DNA of 64,000 nucleotides from JAJPKK01 sp035311445 (GTDB taxonomy: Bacteria > Pseudomonadota > Alphaproteobacteria > Rhizobiales > Xanthobacteraceae): the NCBI GenBank assembly GCA_035311445.1, contig DATGCX010000393.1, positions 1-64,000 on the forward strand. The letters run 5' to 3'. Every line of letters begins with the position of its first letter. Within the stretch, counting starts at the first letter, position 1. Of this stretch, positions 17,395-26,646 are shown one piece after another. The notes under the pieces are model-generated. The model did no database searches. It saw only the letters and a program-made list of their open reading frames with translations, and was not told the DNA's origin. The position numbers and the translations under genes were made by a program.

Positions 17395-17510
17395 TGAATC
17401 ACGCGCCGACGTCGCCGCCCGGCCGGTCCAGGCGACCCCGAAATTTTCAGGCGCATATAGCTAAAGATAATCGGGGTGGCCGGACAAGCCGGGCTACGAC
17501 CGTGGAGAGA
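17395..17510. repeat. dispersed repeat family 2, copy 2
   Basis: GACGTCGCCGCCCGGCC, GGCGACCCCGAAATTTTCAG and GGTGGCCGGACAAGCC match the order of blocks in copy 1 at 7809. It directly follows MITE-like copy 3; together they fill the gap between barrel genes B and C, where no gene is seen. Confidence 0.6.
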
Positions 17511-17577
17511 TGGCAGGTGCGCAAATATCGTCGGAATGGGCGCTGATTTGGGCGCCAGCGATCATGCCGAGGTGCAG

Positions 17578-18309
17578 TCAGAACTTGTAATTTATCACGC
17601 CGCGGACGATGTCACCCGCAACTTTCTGCGAGATTGTGAGAAAATTGCCATCGGCCGCTGTTGCGGAGATACTCGTGTGACCAAGATCGTAGTGAAGGTA
17701 GTCCACCCCGACGATCCAGTTGGGCGTGAAGGCATAGTTAATGCCGCCACCCGCCGCCCAGCCGACGCGAGTTTCCGAAGTCGATGCCGTAACGCAAGCG
17801 CACGGCGGCAGCTCGCTGAAACTGAGCGCGCTCTGCACATCTCCGTACGCAAACCCACCGGAGCCGTAGAACAGCCAGTTGTTGGCCGCCCAGCCGAGCC
17901 GCGCGCGCACGGTGCCCAGGAAATCCAATTTCTCGGACAGTGATTTCGTCGCATCAGGGGTGATGATAGTGACGGAATCCTTGATATCCGCGCCCTGGAA
18001 ATCGGCCACGAGGCCGAACACCCAGTTCGTCGCCTGCCAGTCGTAGCCGATCTGGCCGCCGCCGATAAACCCTTTTGGCGTCAGATTGGGAAATGGTCCG
18101 CCAACCACGTCAAATCCGTAGTTGGTGAAGACCGTCGTCTCTGTGCTGGCGCCCCAGCCAAATCCGGCATTGGCGCCGATATACCAGCCCGTCCAGCTGA
18201 ACACCGGGGCCAGAGGTGCCGCCCTGGGCGCCTTGACGGGCAAGTCGGCCGCGAGCGCTGGGCCGGCAACAACTGATGCAACCCCGATAACACAGAGTAA
18301 CTTGTTCAT
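17578..18309 (-). CDS. Omp31-type outer-membrane beta-barrel protein C
   Basis: The ATG at 18309 is preceded by GGGAG 8 bases away and gives 243 residues. The signal peptide ends ALAADLPVKAPRAAPLAP, then barrel strands WTGWYIGANAGFGWG, GGGQIGYDWQATNWVFGLVA, ARLGWAANNWLFYGSGGFAY and the end VINYKF. It is closer to protein A than to protein B in strand order, by eye. No clear terminator follows. Confidence 0.9.
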   Translation of the reverse strand: MNKLLCVIGVASVVAGPALAADLPVKAPRAAPLAPVFSWTGWYIGANAGFGWGASTETTVFTNYGFDVVGGPFPNLTPKGFIGGGQIGYDWQATNWVFGLVADFQGADIKDSVTIITPDATKSLSEKLDFLGTVRARLGWAANNWLFYGSGGFAYGDVQSALSFSELPPCACVTASTSETRVGWAAGGGINYAFTPNWIVGVDYLHYDLGHTSISATAADGNFLTISQKVAGDIVRGVINYKF

Positions 18310-18625
18310 TTGCAACTCCCACCCTTAACGCTACTGACATTGATTCGACGTAGCTGCGACAGTCATATTTCAAACAAGGTCGTATGTATGTAGACCTTGA
18401 GCAACACAATCGAGACAGCCCCGGGCGGAGAAGCGGTGGAATTATGTCGAATTCCGGCGAGTGTAAAAATCTCGGAACTTAATGTTAACAAAACCAAAAC
18501 AAAACGATCGCAGCAAAACCAGAAAAAACGTTTGCATGCCAGTTTGGTGAAATAAGTACGTTAGTCGACAATTCAATTTGCCTTGGTATTCGTCGGCATT
18601 TACGAGACTGGCGCAAATCCCAACC

Positions 18626-18690
18626 GTAGGGCAGATTAGCGGAGCGTAATCCGCCGATCCGCGGCGCAGTACGCTGCGCCGTTGCGCCCT
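18626..18690. repeat. GTAGGGCAGATTAGCG dispersed repeat
   Basis: GTAGGGCAGATTAGCGGAGC followed by GTAATCCGCC and a GGCGCAGTACGCTGCGCC hairpin is the partner form of the repeat at 14708-14784. It lies in the gap between barrel gene C and the MBL hydrolase gene, where no gene is seen. Confidence 0.6.
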
Positions 18691-18783
18691 GGGCCAAAAC
18701 GAAGAGCCCCGAAGCCTGGTTGACGTTCCCCACCTGACCGCCGAGTATCGATAAGGCCTGTGGAACGGAATGCGAGGAAAACG

Positions 18784-19665
18784 ATGTCGGTGTTTTCGGT
18801 CGGCAAGGCCAGTATCGCGCGCATCGAGGAGACCTACTTGCCGGTGTACCATCCGAGCGAGATTTTCTCCGACTACGATGCGGCGATCGCCGCCGCACAT
18901 GCCCATTGGATGGCGCCTCACCACTATGACGCCGAAAAGGACCTGATCAAACTCAGCGTGCACAGCTGGCTATTACAGATCGGCGGCAAGCGCATTCTCA
19001 TCGACTGCTGCTGCGGCAACAACAAGTCGCGGCCGACGCGGCCGTTCTGGAACATGCTCGACACGCCTTACCTTGATCGCCTTGCTGCCGCCGGCGCGCG
19101 GCCGCAGGACATCGACTACGTGATGTGTACGCATCTTCATCACGATCACGTCGGCTGGAACACGCAGTTGCGCGACGGCAGCTGGGTGCCGACATTTCCG
19201 AATGCCCGCTACGTCATCTCCAAGCCCGACTTCGAGTATTACCGCAAGCTTGACGATGACCCCGGCAAGACCGAGCCGGTGGAATTCGGCACGTTCCGGG
19301 AGTGCGTCGTGCCGATCGTCGAAAGCGGGCGCGCCGACCTTGTTACCGGCCCTCACCGGCTCAACGAATTCCTCGACATCATCCCGGCGCCCGGGCACTC
19401 GGCCGGCCACGTGGTGTTCCGGTTGGAAAGCGCCGGCACCCGCGCGCTCTTCATCGGCGATGTCTTCCATCATCTGCTGCAGGTCTATTACCCGCACTGG
19501 AATTTTCCGAAGAACTCCGACGCCGAGCAGGCGCGGCAGAGCCGCCGCATGGTGCTGGAGCTTGCTGCCTCGAGCGGCGCACTGGTGCTGCCAGGCCACG
19601 TCGGCGCACCGTTCGTCGGATACGTCGAGGCGACAGACGAGGGGTTCAGGCCGCGGTTTGGGTGA
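18784..19665 (+). CDS. MBL-fold metallo-hydrolase (lactonase-like)
   Basis: The ATG at 18784 follows GCGAGGAAAACG and gives 293 residues. The metallo-beta-lactamase motif HLHHDHVG (about residues 119-126), a later GHSAGH histidine, the bridging Asp in FIGDVFHH and the final PGHVG histidine make a full binuclear metal site. Members with this layout include N-acyl-homoserine lactonases and related esterases; the substrate here is open. The gene stands alone, converging on the phosphodiesterase-like gene across a short palindromic repeat. Confidence 0.88.
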   Translation: MSVFSVGKASIARIEETYLPVYHPSEIFSDYDAAIAAAHAHWMAPHHYDAEKDLIKLSVHSWLLQIGGKRILIDCCCGNNKSRPTRPFWNMLDTPYLDRLAAAGARPQDIDYVMCTHLHHDHVGWNTQLRDGSWVPTFPNARYVISKPDFEYYRKLDDDPGKTEPVEFGTFRECVVPIVESGRADLVTGPHRLNEFLDIIPAPGHSAGHVVFRLESAGTRALFIGDVFHHLLQVYYPHWNFPKNSDAEQARQSRRMVLELAASSGALVLPGHVGAPFVGYVEATDEGFRPRFG

Positions 19666-19674
19666 GCTGTTCTT

Positions 19675-19702
19675 CACCTCTCCCCGCAAGCGGGGAGAGG
19701 GA
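19675..19702. repeat. CTCTCCCC palindrome, second copy
   Basis: CCTCTCCCCGCAAGCGGGGA lies between two convergent stop codons and can serve as a hairpin for both. It is the same palindrome as at 851-880. Confidence 0.65.
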
Positions 19703-19706
19703 GCAG

Positions 19707-21341
19707 TCACCTCACCCGCCAGCTCTTGTCCAAATAACGCTCGCTGCCGACTTCGCTCACCTGGATCGCAGCGCGAAAGGTGCCGTCGGGCGTGGCCGTC
19801 ACGTATGTCGTGGTCTTCGTCGCCACCTGCTCCTCGTCCGGGCCGTCGGCAAACGCCTCGGCAATGGCGCGGCCATCGAAATGGGGCAGGCCCGCGTCGT
19901 GGTCGAGGCCGAGCAGGGCAATGAGCGTAGGCGTGATGTCCACATTGCTTACCGGCGTGCGCACCGTGGCGCCGCGCTTGAAATCGACGCCCCAGGCGAA
20001 GAACGTGTTGTGCACCGTCCACGGGCTCATGCTGCCGTGATTGCCCGCATTTCCTTTGAGCGGACCGGTGGCGCCGCGGGTGTCAGTGTAATCGCTGCCG
20101 GGCACGCCGAAGGCGTTCTTCGCGGAGCTCCACGGAAAAGTCAGGACGATGTCGGGGCCACGCTCCGGGTGGTCGAGGTGGATGAGCTGCGTCGAGAAGG
20201 TGCCCGGCTCGATCCCTTCGACCGCCTCCCGCCCTTCCCCCGCAATCGCGGGAGCGGGCGCGCCGGCGGTGAACAGGACACCGGTCCACTCCTGCGCTTT
20301 CAGAAAATCCGTGATCCGGCGGATGTGTGTGCGATTGCGATCCTTCACATGGATGAGCTGGGTCTGGCCGCTGCTTGCCAGCACGACGTCGTCGCTGTCG
20401 GGACCGGCCTTGAGGCCGGCCTTGATCAACTCGGCAGCGACATTGACGCCAAACGCGCTGTGGCCGAACCCGTGGTCCGATACCACTATGATGTTGGTCG
20501 TGCCGGATCGGCCGAGCGCGTCCAGGCGCTTGAGCAGCAGACCCACTTCGGTATCGTCGTTACGGATGCTGGCGCGGGTCTGGGGCGAACCGGCGCCGGT
20601 CGCGTGCGCAATGTGGTCGGGCTCGGTCAGCCAGTTGATGATCACATCGGGCTTCAAGTCGAGAAGCACGTAGTCGCGCAACACCCTTTGGGTCCAGACC
20701 ACCGAGCTGTCCTGCGCGTCCGCCGCGCCCGCCCGCACTGGAGCCGGGCCGAAACGGCGGCGCACCTCGTCGTTGACGGCATCCGGGAAGGCGACGCGTG
20801 CGCCCGGCTCCCAGTAACCGTTGATGAGCACGCCGACGCCCTGCGGCGCCCGCGCATTGGTGAGGAGCGCCGAGCCGGTCGAACCTGAGCTGACGGCGGC
20901 AAGCAGCTTGCCGCGTTCCTGCAAAATTTCGCCAAGCGTTTTCGCCAGCACCATGCCGCCGCCGGTGGCGCGATCAAGCCGCAGCAGCATGGCTTGGTCA
21001 TCATTGACGAACGCATGATTGGGATCGACCGCGCGGACATATTGGGAGTTGCCGAGAACGCCGTTGCGTCCTGGCAAGGTGCCGGTGCCGATCGCCGTGG
21101 CGTTGACCCGGGTCACGGTGGGAAACACTGAATGGCTGTTGGGGAAATTGACGCCCTCCTGGCGCAGCCTCCACAGGTTCGGCGTCTCCTCGGGCGTGAT
21201 GGCATCGGGCCGCAAGCCGTCGAGCACAAGGACGATATTAAGGGTGGCCTGCCCGGCCTTGGCGGGGAGAAAGGCGCCCCCGATGGCCATCGCCACTAGC
21301 CCTATGAGGTGGATAGTCCGCAACATTGCCGACATGCGCAT
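19707..21341 (-). CDS. exported alkaline phosphatase-superfamily phosphodiesterase
   Basis: The ATG at 21341 has GGGGAG 8 bases upstream; 544 residues. A signal peptide (LIGLVAMAIGGAFLPAKA) precedes the nucleotide pyrophosphatase/phosphodiesterase domain: metal Asp in VLVLDGLRPD, the nucleophile Thr in SVFPTVTRVNA, HAT near WLTEPDHIAHATG, VVSDHGFG and GNHGSMSP. These match the two-metal site of NPP-type enzymes, which split phosphodiester or phosphomonoester bonds in the periplasm. The true substrate is unknown. The length is usual for bacterial members. Confidence 0.9.
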   Translation of the reverse strand: MRMSAMLRTIHLIGLVAMAIGGAFLPAKAGQATLNIVLVLDGLRPDAITPEETPNLWRLRQEGVNFPNSHSVFPTVTRVNATAIGTGTLPGRNGVLGNSQYVRAVDPNHAFVNDDQAMLLRLDRATGGGMVLAKTLGEILQERGKLLAAVSSGSTGSALLTNARAPQGVGVLINGYWEPGARVAFPDAVNDEVRRRFGPAPVRAGAADAQDSSVVWTQRVLRDYVLLDLKPDVIINWLTEPDHIAHATGAGSPQTRASIRNDDTEVGLLLKRLDALGRSGTTNIIVVSDHGFGHSAFGVNVAAELIKAGLKAGPDSDDVVLASSGQTQLIHVKDRNRTHIRRITDFLKAQEWTGVLFTAGAPAPAIAGEGREAVEGIEPGTFSTQLIHLDHPERGPDIVLTFPWSSAKNAFGVPGSDYTDTRGATGPLKGNAGNHGSMSPWTVHNTFFAWGVDFKRGATVRTPVSNVDITPTLIALLGLDHDAGLPHFDGRAIAEAFADGPDEEQVATKTTTYVTATPDGTFRAAIQVSEVGSERYLDKSWRVR

Positions 21342-21479
21342 TGGCTCAACTCCCCGATAAGTCCTGATGATCATATCGCCGGTTTCAATCGAACGGGTGA
21401 CATTCGTAGAAGGATCGCATGAGGAAGCAGATTCAGGTTGGATTTTAGATCTGGTATGAATTTCCGACCGGGTGGACCC

Positions 21480-21721
21480 GTGATTACCATCCGGGTCTTT
21501 GCGGCAAAGGCGCACCTTCCCGCCCTGCTCGACCGGGTCGCGGCCGGCGAGGGGGTCGCCATAACCAGACATGGCAGGCGCCCGTCGCTCGAATGGTAAG
21601 CGCCATTCACACTGACCGTGCACGCGTCAATGGAGTATTTGAGAGGCTTTAGACATTGCGACAGGGCACGAGGCTCGAAGGCCTGTCGTGGGGAAAGAGC
21701 TTCGCTACCAAGGCGAAAGTG
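21480..21721 (+). pseudogene. Phd/VapB-like antitoxin, frameshifted and with an amber stop
   Basis: From the GTG at 21480 the frame reads VITIRVFAAKAHLPALLDR, then VAAGEGVAITRHGR, typical of Phd-type antitoxins, but ends RPSLEW-stop at 21600. One frame over, from 21581, it continues PVARMVSAIHTDRARVNGVF-ERL, meets TAG at 21650, and goes on LRQGTRLEGLSWG into the toxin frame. The conserved order of a complete antitoxin is thus split by a frameshift (about -1 near 21580) and a nonsense codon. It lies right before vapC, as normal for such pairs. Confidence 0.7.
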
Positions 21722-22252
21722 AGTATTGTCATCGATTCCTCGGTGGCTCTGACCTGGTGCTTCGAGGACGAGGCTTCCCCGGAAGCAGACATGCTACTTG
21801 AGCGCGTGTGTGACAACGAACCCGTGGTTCCGGCGCTTTGGCATCTCGAATTGGCAAACGTTTTTTTGCTCGCAGGGAAGCGCGGCCGCATCACAACGGG
21901 CGAGGTCACTACGCGGCTGGAATTGATTGTAGAATTGCCGATTACAACCGACCATGAAACAGCCGCACGCATGGCGTTAAGTGATTGCTCTGGCGCAGCT
22001 GAGGCATTGACCGCATACGACGCTGCGTATTTGAAGCTTGCGATCCGGCGCGGGTTGCCGCTCTCCAGTCGAGACGAAGCACTCAGCGGCGCTGAGCCTT
22101 GGGCCGCGGAGATCGGAGGTGCCCTCGCAGGTAGCAATTCGTCTTCGTTGTGCCATTTATGGGACCATCATCCTATTCAGCTCTTTACGTGTCAAAATTT
22201 TGGTGGGACGATGTGGTATATTTGCAACCATCAGAAGATCGATTTGCGGTAA
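21719..22252 (+). CDS. vapC: VapC-like PIN-domain toxin
   Basis: I use the GTG at 21719, after AAGGCGAAA; the frame is open upstream only because the antitoxin remnant runs into it. The 177-residue protein has the PIN residues Asp in IVIDSSVAL, Glu in LWHLELAN, Asp in LTAYDAAYLKLA and Asp in LSSRDEAL, so the RNase site appears complete. From about residue 137 (after AAEIGGALAG) the sequence no longer looks like the family and probably is read-through past a lost stop. With the antitoxin broken, activity may be low or controlled from elsewhere. Confidence 0.8.
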   Translation: MSIVIDSSVALTWCFEDEASPEADMLLERVCDNEPVVPALWHLELANVFLLAGKRGRITTGEVTTRLELIVELPITTDHETAARMALSDCSGAAEALTAYDAAYLKLAIRRGLPLSSRDEALSGAEPWAAEIGGALAGSNSSSLCHLWDHHPIQLFTCQNFGGTMWYICNHQKIDLR

Positions 22253-22292
22253 ATAGCTCTCGCTCCTTGACGGAGTTTCCTCCCTTGACTTC

Positions 22293-22320
22293 GGCCCCGC
22301 ATTCAGCGGGGCCTTTTTTT
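22293..22320 (+). terminator. strong rho-independent terminator
   Basis: GGCCCCGC-ATTCA-GCGGGGCC is followed by eight T residues. It lies 40 bases after the vapC stop. The 45 bases before it (CTCCTTGACGGAGTTTCC, then CTCCC) contain a small hairpin and an anti-Shine-Dalgarno-like CCTCCC, so a short noncoding RNA ending here is possible but unproven. Confidence 0.85.
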
Positions 22321-22870
22321 GTGTCCGGTCAAAGCGAGCTGTTTCAAATCGCTTCAATCTCTAAACTCATGGGGGTCAAATGGGGCGGAAGGCTGCAGTA
22401 GATTTCGAGAAAAAATCACAATCCGGTCAAACTGTAGCGCAATGCGTTTTGGATTAGTTACAACTCTGGGGGGACGTAAGCACGCTGATGAAGTGAGTTG
22501 GTGGGGGCAACGTTGGCCGCCAAACTGCGGCCTTCGAGCCCTGGGGAGAGTTTTGGTTGAACAGGTACGGCGGCCGCGTTGTTCGCGCGAGCGTTTACTA
22601 TTGCGTCAACGTCATCGGTCATTCCGCGCTTCTGTGCCATTCGGGGCGTATTCCACTCCGGGGCCGTGCCGGCGCCGGCAGAATGAGAGGTGGCTAGCTC
22701 TCGATCGCATTGAATCGCCCGACCATCGTCGCCGGGCTCGTCCCGGCGGCCCCGAACCTCGGGCCGGCACAGAATGATCGGGGGTGGCCGTGACGAGCCG
22801 GCCACGACTGGAATTTCCAGAAAAACCGGTGAGTTGCTTGATCTGATTTGCGGCGCTGGCGCGCTGACGT
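22321..22870. other. gene-free region with one dispersed repeat
   Basis: No reading frame with coding character was found on either strand between the terminator and the GH15 gene. Positions 22722-22812 (CATCGTCGCCGGGCTCGTCC to GACGAGCCGGCCACGAC) are copy 3 of repeat family 2. Confidence 0.6.
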
Positions 22871-24655
22871 CTATACCGCCGTTTCCCAGGGACGCGACAA
22901 CCGCATTGCGCCGTTAATGATGCCGACCATCGAGTAGGTCTGCGGAAAATTGCCCCAGGCCTCGCCGCTCGAAGGATCGGTGTCCTCCGACATCAGCCCG
23001 AGGTGATTACGGGCCCGAAGTAGGTCTTCAAATTTCTCCCGCGCCTGCTCGCGGCGGCCAATTCTCGCCAGGGCGTCGAGACGCCAGAAAGCGCAGATGT
23101 TAAACGCGGTCTCGGGTGCACCGAAATCATCGGCTTCCTCGTACCGCAACAAATGCGGACCGGCTCCCAGCACCTCCTCGATCCTCTCGACGGTTGCGAC
23201 AAATCGCGGATCGTGGGGCTCCAGGAATCCGACCTCGCCCATCAGCAGCACGCTGGCATCCAGATTGTCGCCGTCGAAACTCTCGACAAATGCCCGGCGC
23301 TTGTCCGACCACGCCCGCGCCAGAATTGCGTCACGAATGGCGCCGGCGCGCTTGGCCCAAAGGGCGGCGCTTTCAGCTTGCTGGAGACGGGTCGCGATTT
23401 TTGCCAAGCGGTCACATGCCGCCCAGCACATAACGCTGGAGGACGTGTGAATACGCGCCCGTGACCTGAGCTCCCAGATGCCCGCATCCGGCTTGTCGTA
23501 GAGGTGGAACGCGCGCTCGCCGAGAATTTCCAGCCGGAAGAACTCCGTGGGGCCAGCCTTCATGAACAGCCGCGAATCGAAAAATACCGGCGCAACCCCG
23601 AGAACCAGATTGCCGTAGGTATCGTTCTGAAAATGCTGGTGCGCTTGATTGCCGACCCGCACCGGCCCCATGCCGCGATAGCCCTGGAGGTTGTCGATCG
23701 TACGTTCGATCAGCTGCCTCTCGAGCGCAATGCCGTACACCGGTTGAATATGGCCGGCCAGGGCGTCGTCGACGATATTCATGATCCAGCGAAAATATCG
23801 CTCCATCGTTCCGACAGCAGCCAGGCTGTTGAGTGCCCGTACGACGAAGAATGCGTCGCGTACCCAGCAGTACCGATAATCCCAATTGCGGGCGCTGTTC
23901 GGCGCTTCGGGAATGCTGGTCGTCATGGCAGCGACAATGGCGCCTGTCGGCTCGTAGCTGCACATCTTGAGCGTGATGGCGGCGCGGATTACGGCTTCCT
24001 GCCACTCTGGCGGCAGCGCCAGCCGATGCGTCCAGATGCGCCAGTAGTTCACCGTATTCTCGGTGAACGTATGCACAGCTTCCGAAGGGCCTTCAGGCAG
24101 CGTTTCGTCTGGTCCCAGAATCAGGTGGATGGGTTCCGCCACCTTGAAAGCAGTCTCTTCAAGCACGTAGTCGATCGGGGCGTCCGTGGTCAGGCGTACC
24201 GTCAACTTCTCGCCGACGTAGCGCACGTGATTGGAGCCATGGGTTATGGAAGGGGTCCACGAGCCATAGTCGAAACGCGGGCGGAGGCGGATTCGCACGC
24301 GCGGATTTCCGTCGATCGGGACGATCCGACGGACCAGCATTTGCGGCCGGAAAACGCGGTCGTGAAGATAGAACCGCGGACAGAAATCTGTGATCTCGAT
24401 GGCTCCCCCCTCCCCCCGCAGCGTCGTTTTCAGGATCGCGGTGTTGTCCACGTAGGTCTGACTGGCGCCAGTCTGGTTCTCGATCTCGATCGAAAAGGCT
24501 CCATCGCCCGCGGCCGCTTCGGGAGCGCCAAGCAGGGCATGGAAAACAGGATCGCCGTCGAAACGGGGCAGGCAGCACCACACGACCTGCGCCTGTCGAT
24601 CAACCAGCGCACTGATGGAGCAGTTGCCAATGAGTCCGAGATCGAGATTCCGCAA
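22871..24655 (-). CDS. glycoside hydrolase family 15 protein (glucoamylase/trehalase-like)
   Basis: The protein has about 594 residues if the TTG at 24655 is used; CGGAGGA lies 10 bases upstream, inside the end of otsB, and the start is uncertain. The N-terminal beta-sandwich begins LRNLDLGLIGNCSISALVD. The (alpha/alpha)6 barrel shows RNWDYRYCWVRDAFFVVRAL and the late acid in SGEAWGNFPQTYSMVGIIN, as in GH15 enzymes that cleave alpha-glucosides, including bacterial trehalases. Being coupled to trehalose-phosphatase points to trehalose turnover, but activity on glycogen or maltosides is possible. No signal peptide is seen, so it acts in the cytoplasm. Confidence 0.88.
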   Translation of the reverse strand: MRNLDLGLIGNCSISALVDRQAQVVWCCLPRFDGDPVFHALLGAPEAAAGDGAFSIEIENQTGASQTYVDNTAILKTTLRGEGGAIEITDFCPRFYLHDRVFRPQMLVRRIVPIDGNPRVRIRLRPRFDYGSWTPSITHGSNHVRYVGEKLTVRLTTDAPIDYVLEETAFKVAEPIHLILGPDETLPEGPSEAVHTFTENTVNYWRIWTHRLALPPEWQEAVIRAAITLKMCSYEPTGAIVAAMTTSIPEAPNSARNWDYRYCWVRDAFFVVRALNSLAAVGTMERYFRWIMNIVDDALAGHIQPVYGIALERQLIERTIDNLQGYRGMGPVRVGNQAHQHFQNDTYGNLVLGVAPVFFDSRLFMKAGPTEFFRLEILGERAFHLYDKPDAGIWELRSRARIHTSSSVMCWAACDRLAKIATRLQQAESAALWAKRAGAIRDAILARAWSDKRRAFVESFDGDNLDASVLLMGEVGFLEPHDPRFVATVERIEEVLGAGPHLLRYEEADDFGAPETAFNICAFWRLDALARIGRREQAREKFEDLLRARNHLGLMSEDTDPSSGEAWGNFPQTYSMVGIINGAMRLSRPWETAV

Positions 24656-24662
24656 TGTCCCG

Positions 24663-25424
24663 TCATCCTCCGAGATGCGCCGGCAACTGCCGCAGCCACG
24701 CAAGGAATTCGATGGTATTGGCCGCCCGGTAGGTGGCATGCGTCGGTCCAGGGCCGACCTTGATAGAAATGCCACCTCTGGCATTGACCAGCGCAAAGGC
24801 ATCCTCATCGGTACAGTCGTCTCCGGCAAATACCGCCCGGCGACCCGCAAATGGCTCCTCGTTAAGGAAGTCGGCGATGGCTGCCCCCTTGTTGCCTCCG
24901 CTCGCCTTCACCTCGACAACCATCTTGCCGCGCATGATCTCGGTTTCTCGAAGGTTGCCGGCGGCGTTCTCCATGGCTTCAATGCTTGCGCGCTCCAGTT
25001 CGGGGTGCTCACGATAGTGAAGCGCAAGCGCGCCGTGCTTGCGTTCCACCAACAGGCCGGGATGCTTCGCCAGGAACGGAAATACCGCGCGCTCGATCGC
25101 GGCCGGAAGCCCGGAATCGACCGCCGCGGCATAGGTATGCCCTTGCGCATCGCGTCGCATCAAGCCGTGTACGCCGGCGGTCGACAGGCGCAGCGGCGCC
25201 AGGAAATGATCGACCGCCGCGATGTCCCGGCCGGTGATGATGGCGACAGCGCCAGCCAACAGCCCGTTGAGGTCTGCCAGAGCCTCGCGCGTCTCCGGAT
25301 CCAGCCGCACCTCGTCGGGACGATTCGCGATGGCCACAAGGGTTCCATCGAAATCCAGGAATAACGCAAGCTGATCAGGATTACGAAGCGCCGGCAGGTT
25401 CATTGAAGACAGTATGACATTCAC
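24663..25424 (-). CDS. otsB: trehalose-6-phosphate phosphatase
   Basis: The 253-residue HAD-superfamily enzyme has motif I FLDFDGTLV, the IITGRD block, KASGGNKGAAI and motif IV GDDCTDEDAF. It removes phosphate from trehalose 6-phosphate. The stop overlaps the ribosome site of the GH15 gene, so the two form an operon. The usual partner otsA is not in the window directly downstream, so synthesis must start elsewhere. An alternative ATG at 25403 would shorten it by seven residues. Confidence 0.93.
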   Translation of the reverse strand: MNVILSSMNLPALRNPDQLALFLDFDGTLVAIANRPDEVRLDPETREALADLNGLLAGAVAIITGRDIAAVDHFLAPLRLSTAGVHGLMRRDAQGHTYAAAVDSGLPAAIERAVFPFLAKHPGLLVERKHGALALHYREHPELERASIEAMENAAGNLRETEIMRGKMVVEVKASGGNKGAAIADFLNEEPFAGRRAVFAGDDCTDEDAFALVNARGGISIKVGPGPTHATYRAANTIEFLAWLRQLPAHLGG

Positions 25425-25844
25425 TCTGCGACTCGGCAGCCGTCTCGCTGCACGCCAGGACCTTAGACCAAGCTAACAGCGGCAGGTCAATTCATTCTCG
25501 CATGCAGATCATGAATGCCTCATGATCAAGCTGGTCACTTTCAGATCATATCGCGACGGTTTGGTCTGTGGCCGGCATTGGCGCTGCGGCTTCGCAAATC
25601 GGGAGCCCGCGTACCAAGGAACAGAAGAACGGCGACGCTTGCCAAGTTAAACTGTCAGGGAGCCACCGGGAGCGAGGAACCGGCCAACAGCCGAATGTCG
25701 GCCGACCGCTGCCGCTATGGGGGATGATTTCGTCACCAGCAGGCGGACTGTCGTCTGCCGGTCAGCTTTTTCGTCCAGCTGCCGAAAACGAACCCGCGTG
25801 TTGGTTGCGAATGAAAGATGGGTGGCCTAACCCGCGCAACGAGT
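25425..25844. other. gene-free region
   Basis: About 420 bases between the trehalose genes and the first TPR gene. No coding frame, terminator or member of the main repeat families was recognised. Confidence 0.5.
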
Positions 25845-26540
25845 TCACGGAGATGTCGACAGCTCGCGCTGCGCTGACTCACCCTTCTTTCCGCCTGATT
25901 TGGCATTCGCCTTCAAGTTACGTTGGAATTCCGTTGCGAGCGAACGGGCTCTCATCGAGTCGGGGTAGCGGTCAAGGACGTCCTGCGCGATCTCCAGCCC
26001 TTCCTGATAGCGCTCCACGTCTCCCAGCAAGGTTGCGAAGTTAAGCTGGATGTCCGGACTCTCCGGCGCCAGACGTAACACTTGGCGGTATCGCATTTCT
26101 GCCGCTTGGTGCTGCCCAAGGCGGTCGAGGGTTACGGCCAGATTGTTGAGGGCCTGCACGAAATTGGGGGCGATCTCGATCGCCTTTTCATAGCATGCGG
26201 AGCTTTCCGCATGCTTGTCGCGCTGGGCCATGATGGTACCAAGAGTCTCCCAAGCGCCCGCATTTTCCGGATCGCGCGAGAGCGCAAGTCGGGCAGCGGC
26301 CTCCGCCGCTTCCGACCTTCCGCATCGATCGAGGATCTCGGCGTGATTGCGATGCCAAAGTACTGGCGCCTCAGGATGGGCGCACGCGCGCGACATGAAC
26401 TTCAGCGCAGCCTCGACGTTCCCGCGTCGGAACGCCGATACACCGAACATGTGCAGGGCTGCGGCCTCCTCCACACGTACATCCTGAGTCCGCATGTCGT
26501 TAGTCCGCATGTCGTTGGCCTGTGAGTCGGGCTCGACCAT
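25845..26540 (-). CDS. tetratricopeptide-repeat protein 1 of a tandem triplet
   Basis: The 231-residue soluble protein begins near GGGAGAATATCAGG. It consists of five or so TPR helices pairs: AAALHMFGVSAFRRGNVEAA, HRNHAEILDRCGRSEAAEAA, AWETLGTIMAQRDKHAESSA, ALNNLAVTLDRLGQHQAAE and QLNFATLLGDVERYQEGLE. The tail is basic. A 12-15-base micro-duplication at the start gives MRTNDMRT. No signal peptide is present. TPR domains bind partner proteins; the partner is unknown. It is roughly two-thirds identical by eye to the two following paralogues, which share the same direction. Confidence 0.85.
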   Translation of the reverse strand: MVEPDSQANDMRTNDMRTQDVRVEEAAALHMFGVSAFRRGNVEAALKFMSRACAHPEAPVLWHRNHAEILDRCGRSEAAEAAARLALSRDPENAGAWETLGTIMAQRDKHAESSACYEKAIEIAPNFVQALNNLAVTLDRLGQHQAAEMRYRQVLRLAPESPDIQLNFATLLGDVERYQEGLEIAQDVLDRYPDSMRARSLATEFQRNLKANAKSGGKKGESAQRELSTSP

Positions 26541-26646
26541 CCTGATATTCTCCCGTCGATCCCCCGCGGAAGCTCAGCTTACCTTGAGTTCGCGCTGGCG
26601 ACGCCGTGTCGATGACACTTTAATATTTGCTACCAAACGGATTCCC

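Noticed and set aside
23504..24763. A 419-codon plus-strand frame
   Set aside because: Antisense to the GH15 gene and without any known motif or ribosome site.
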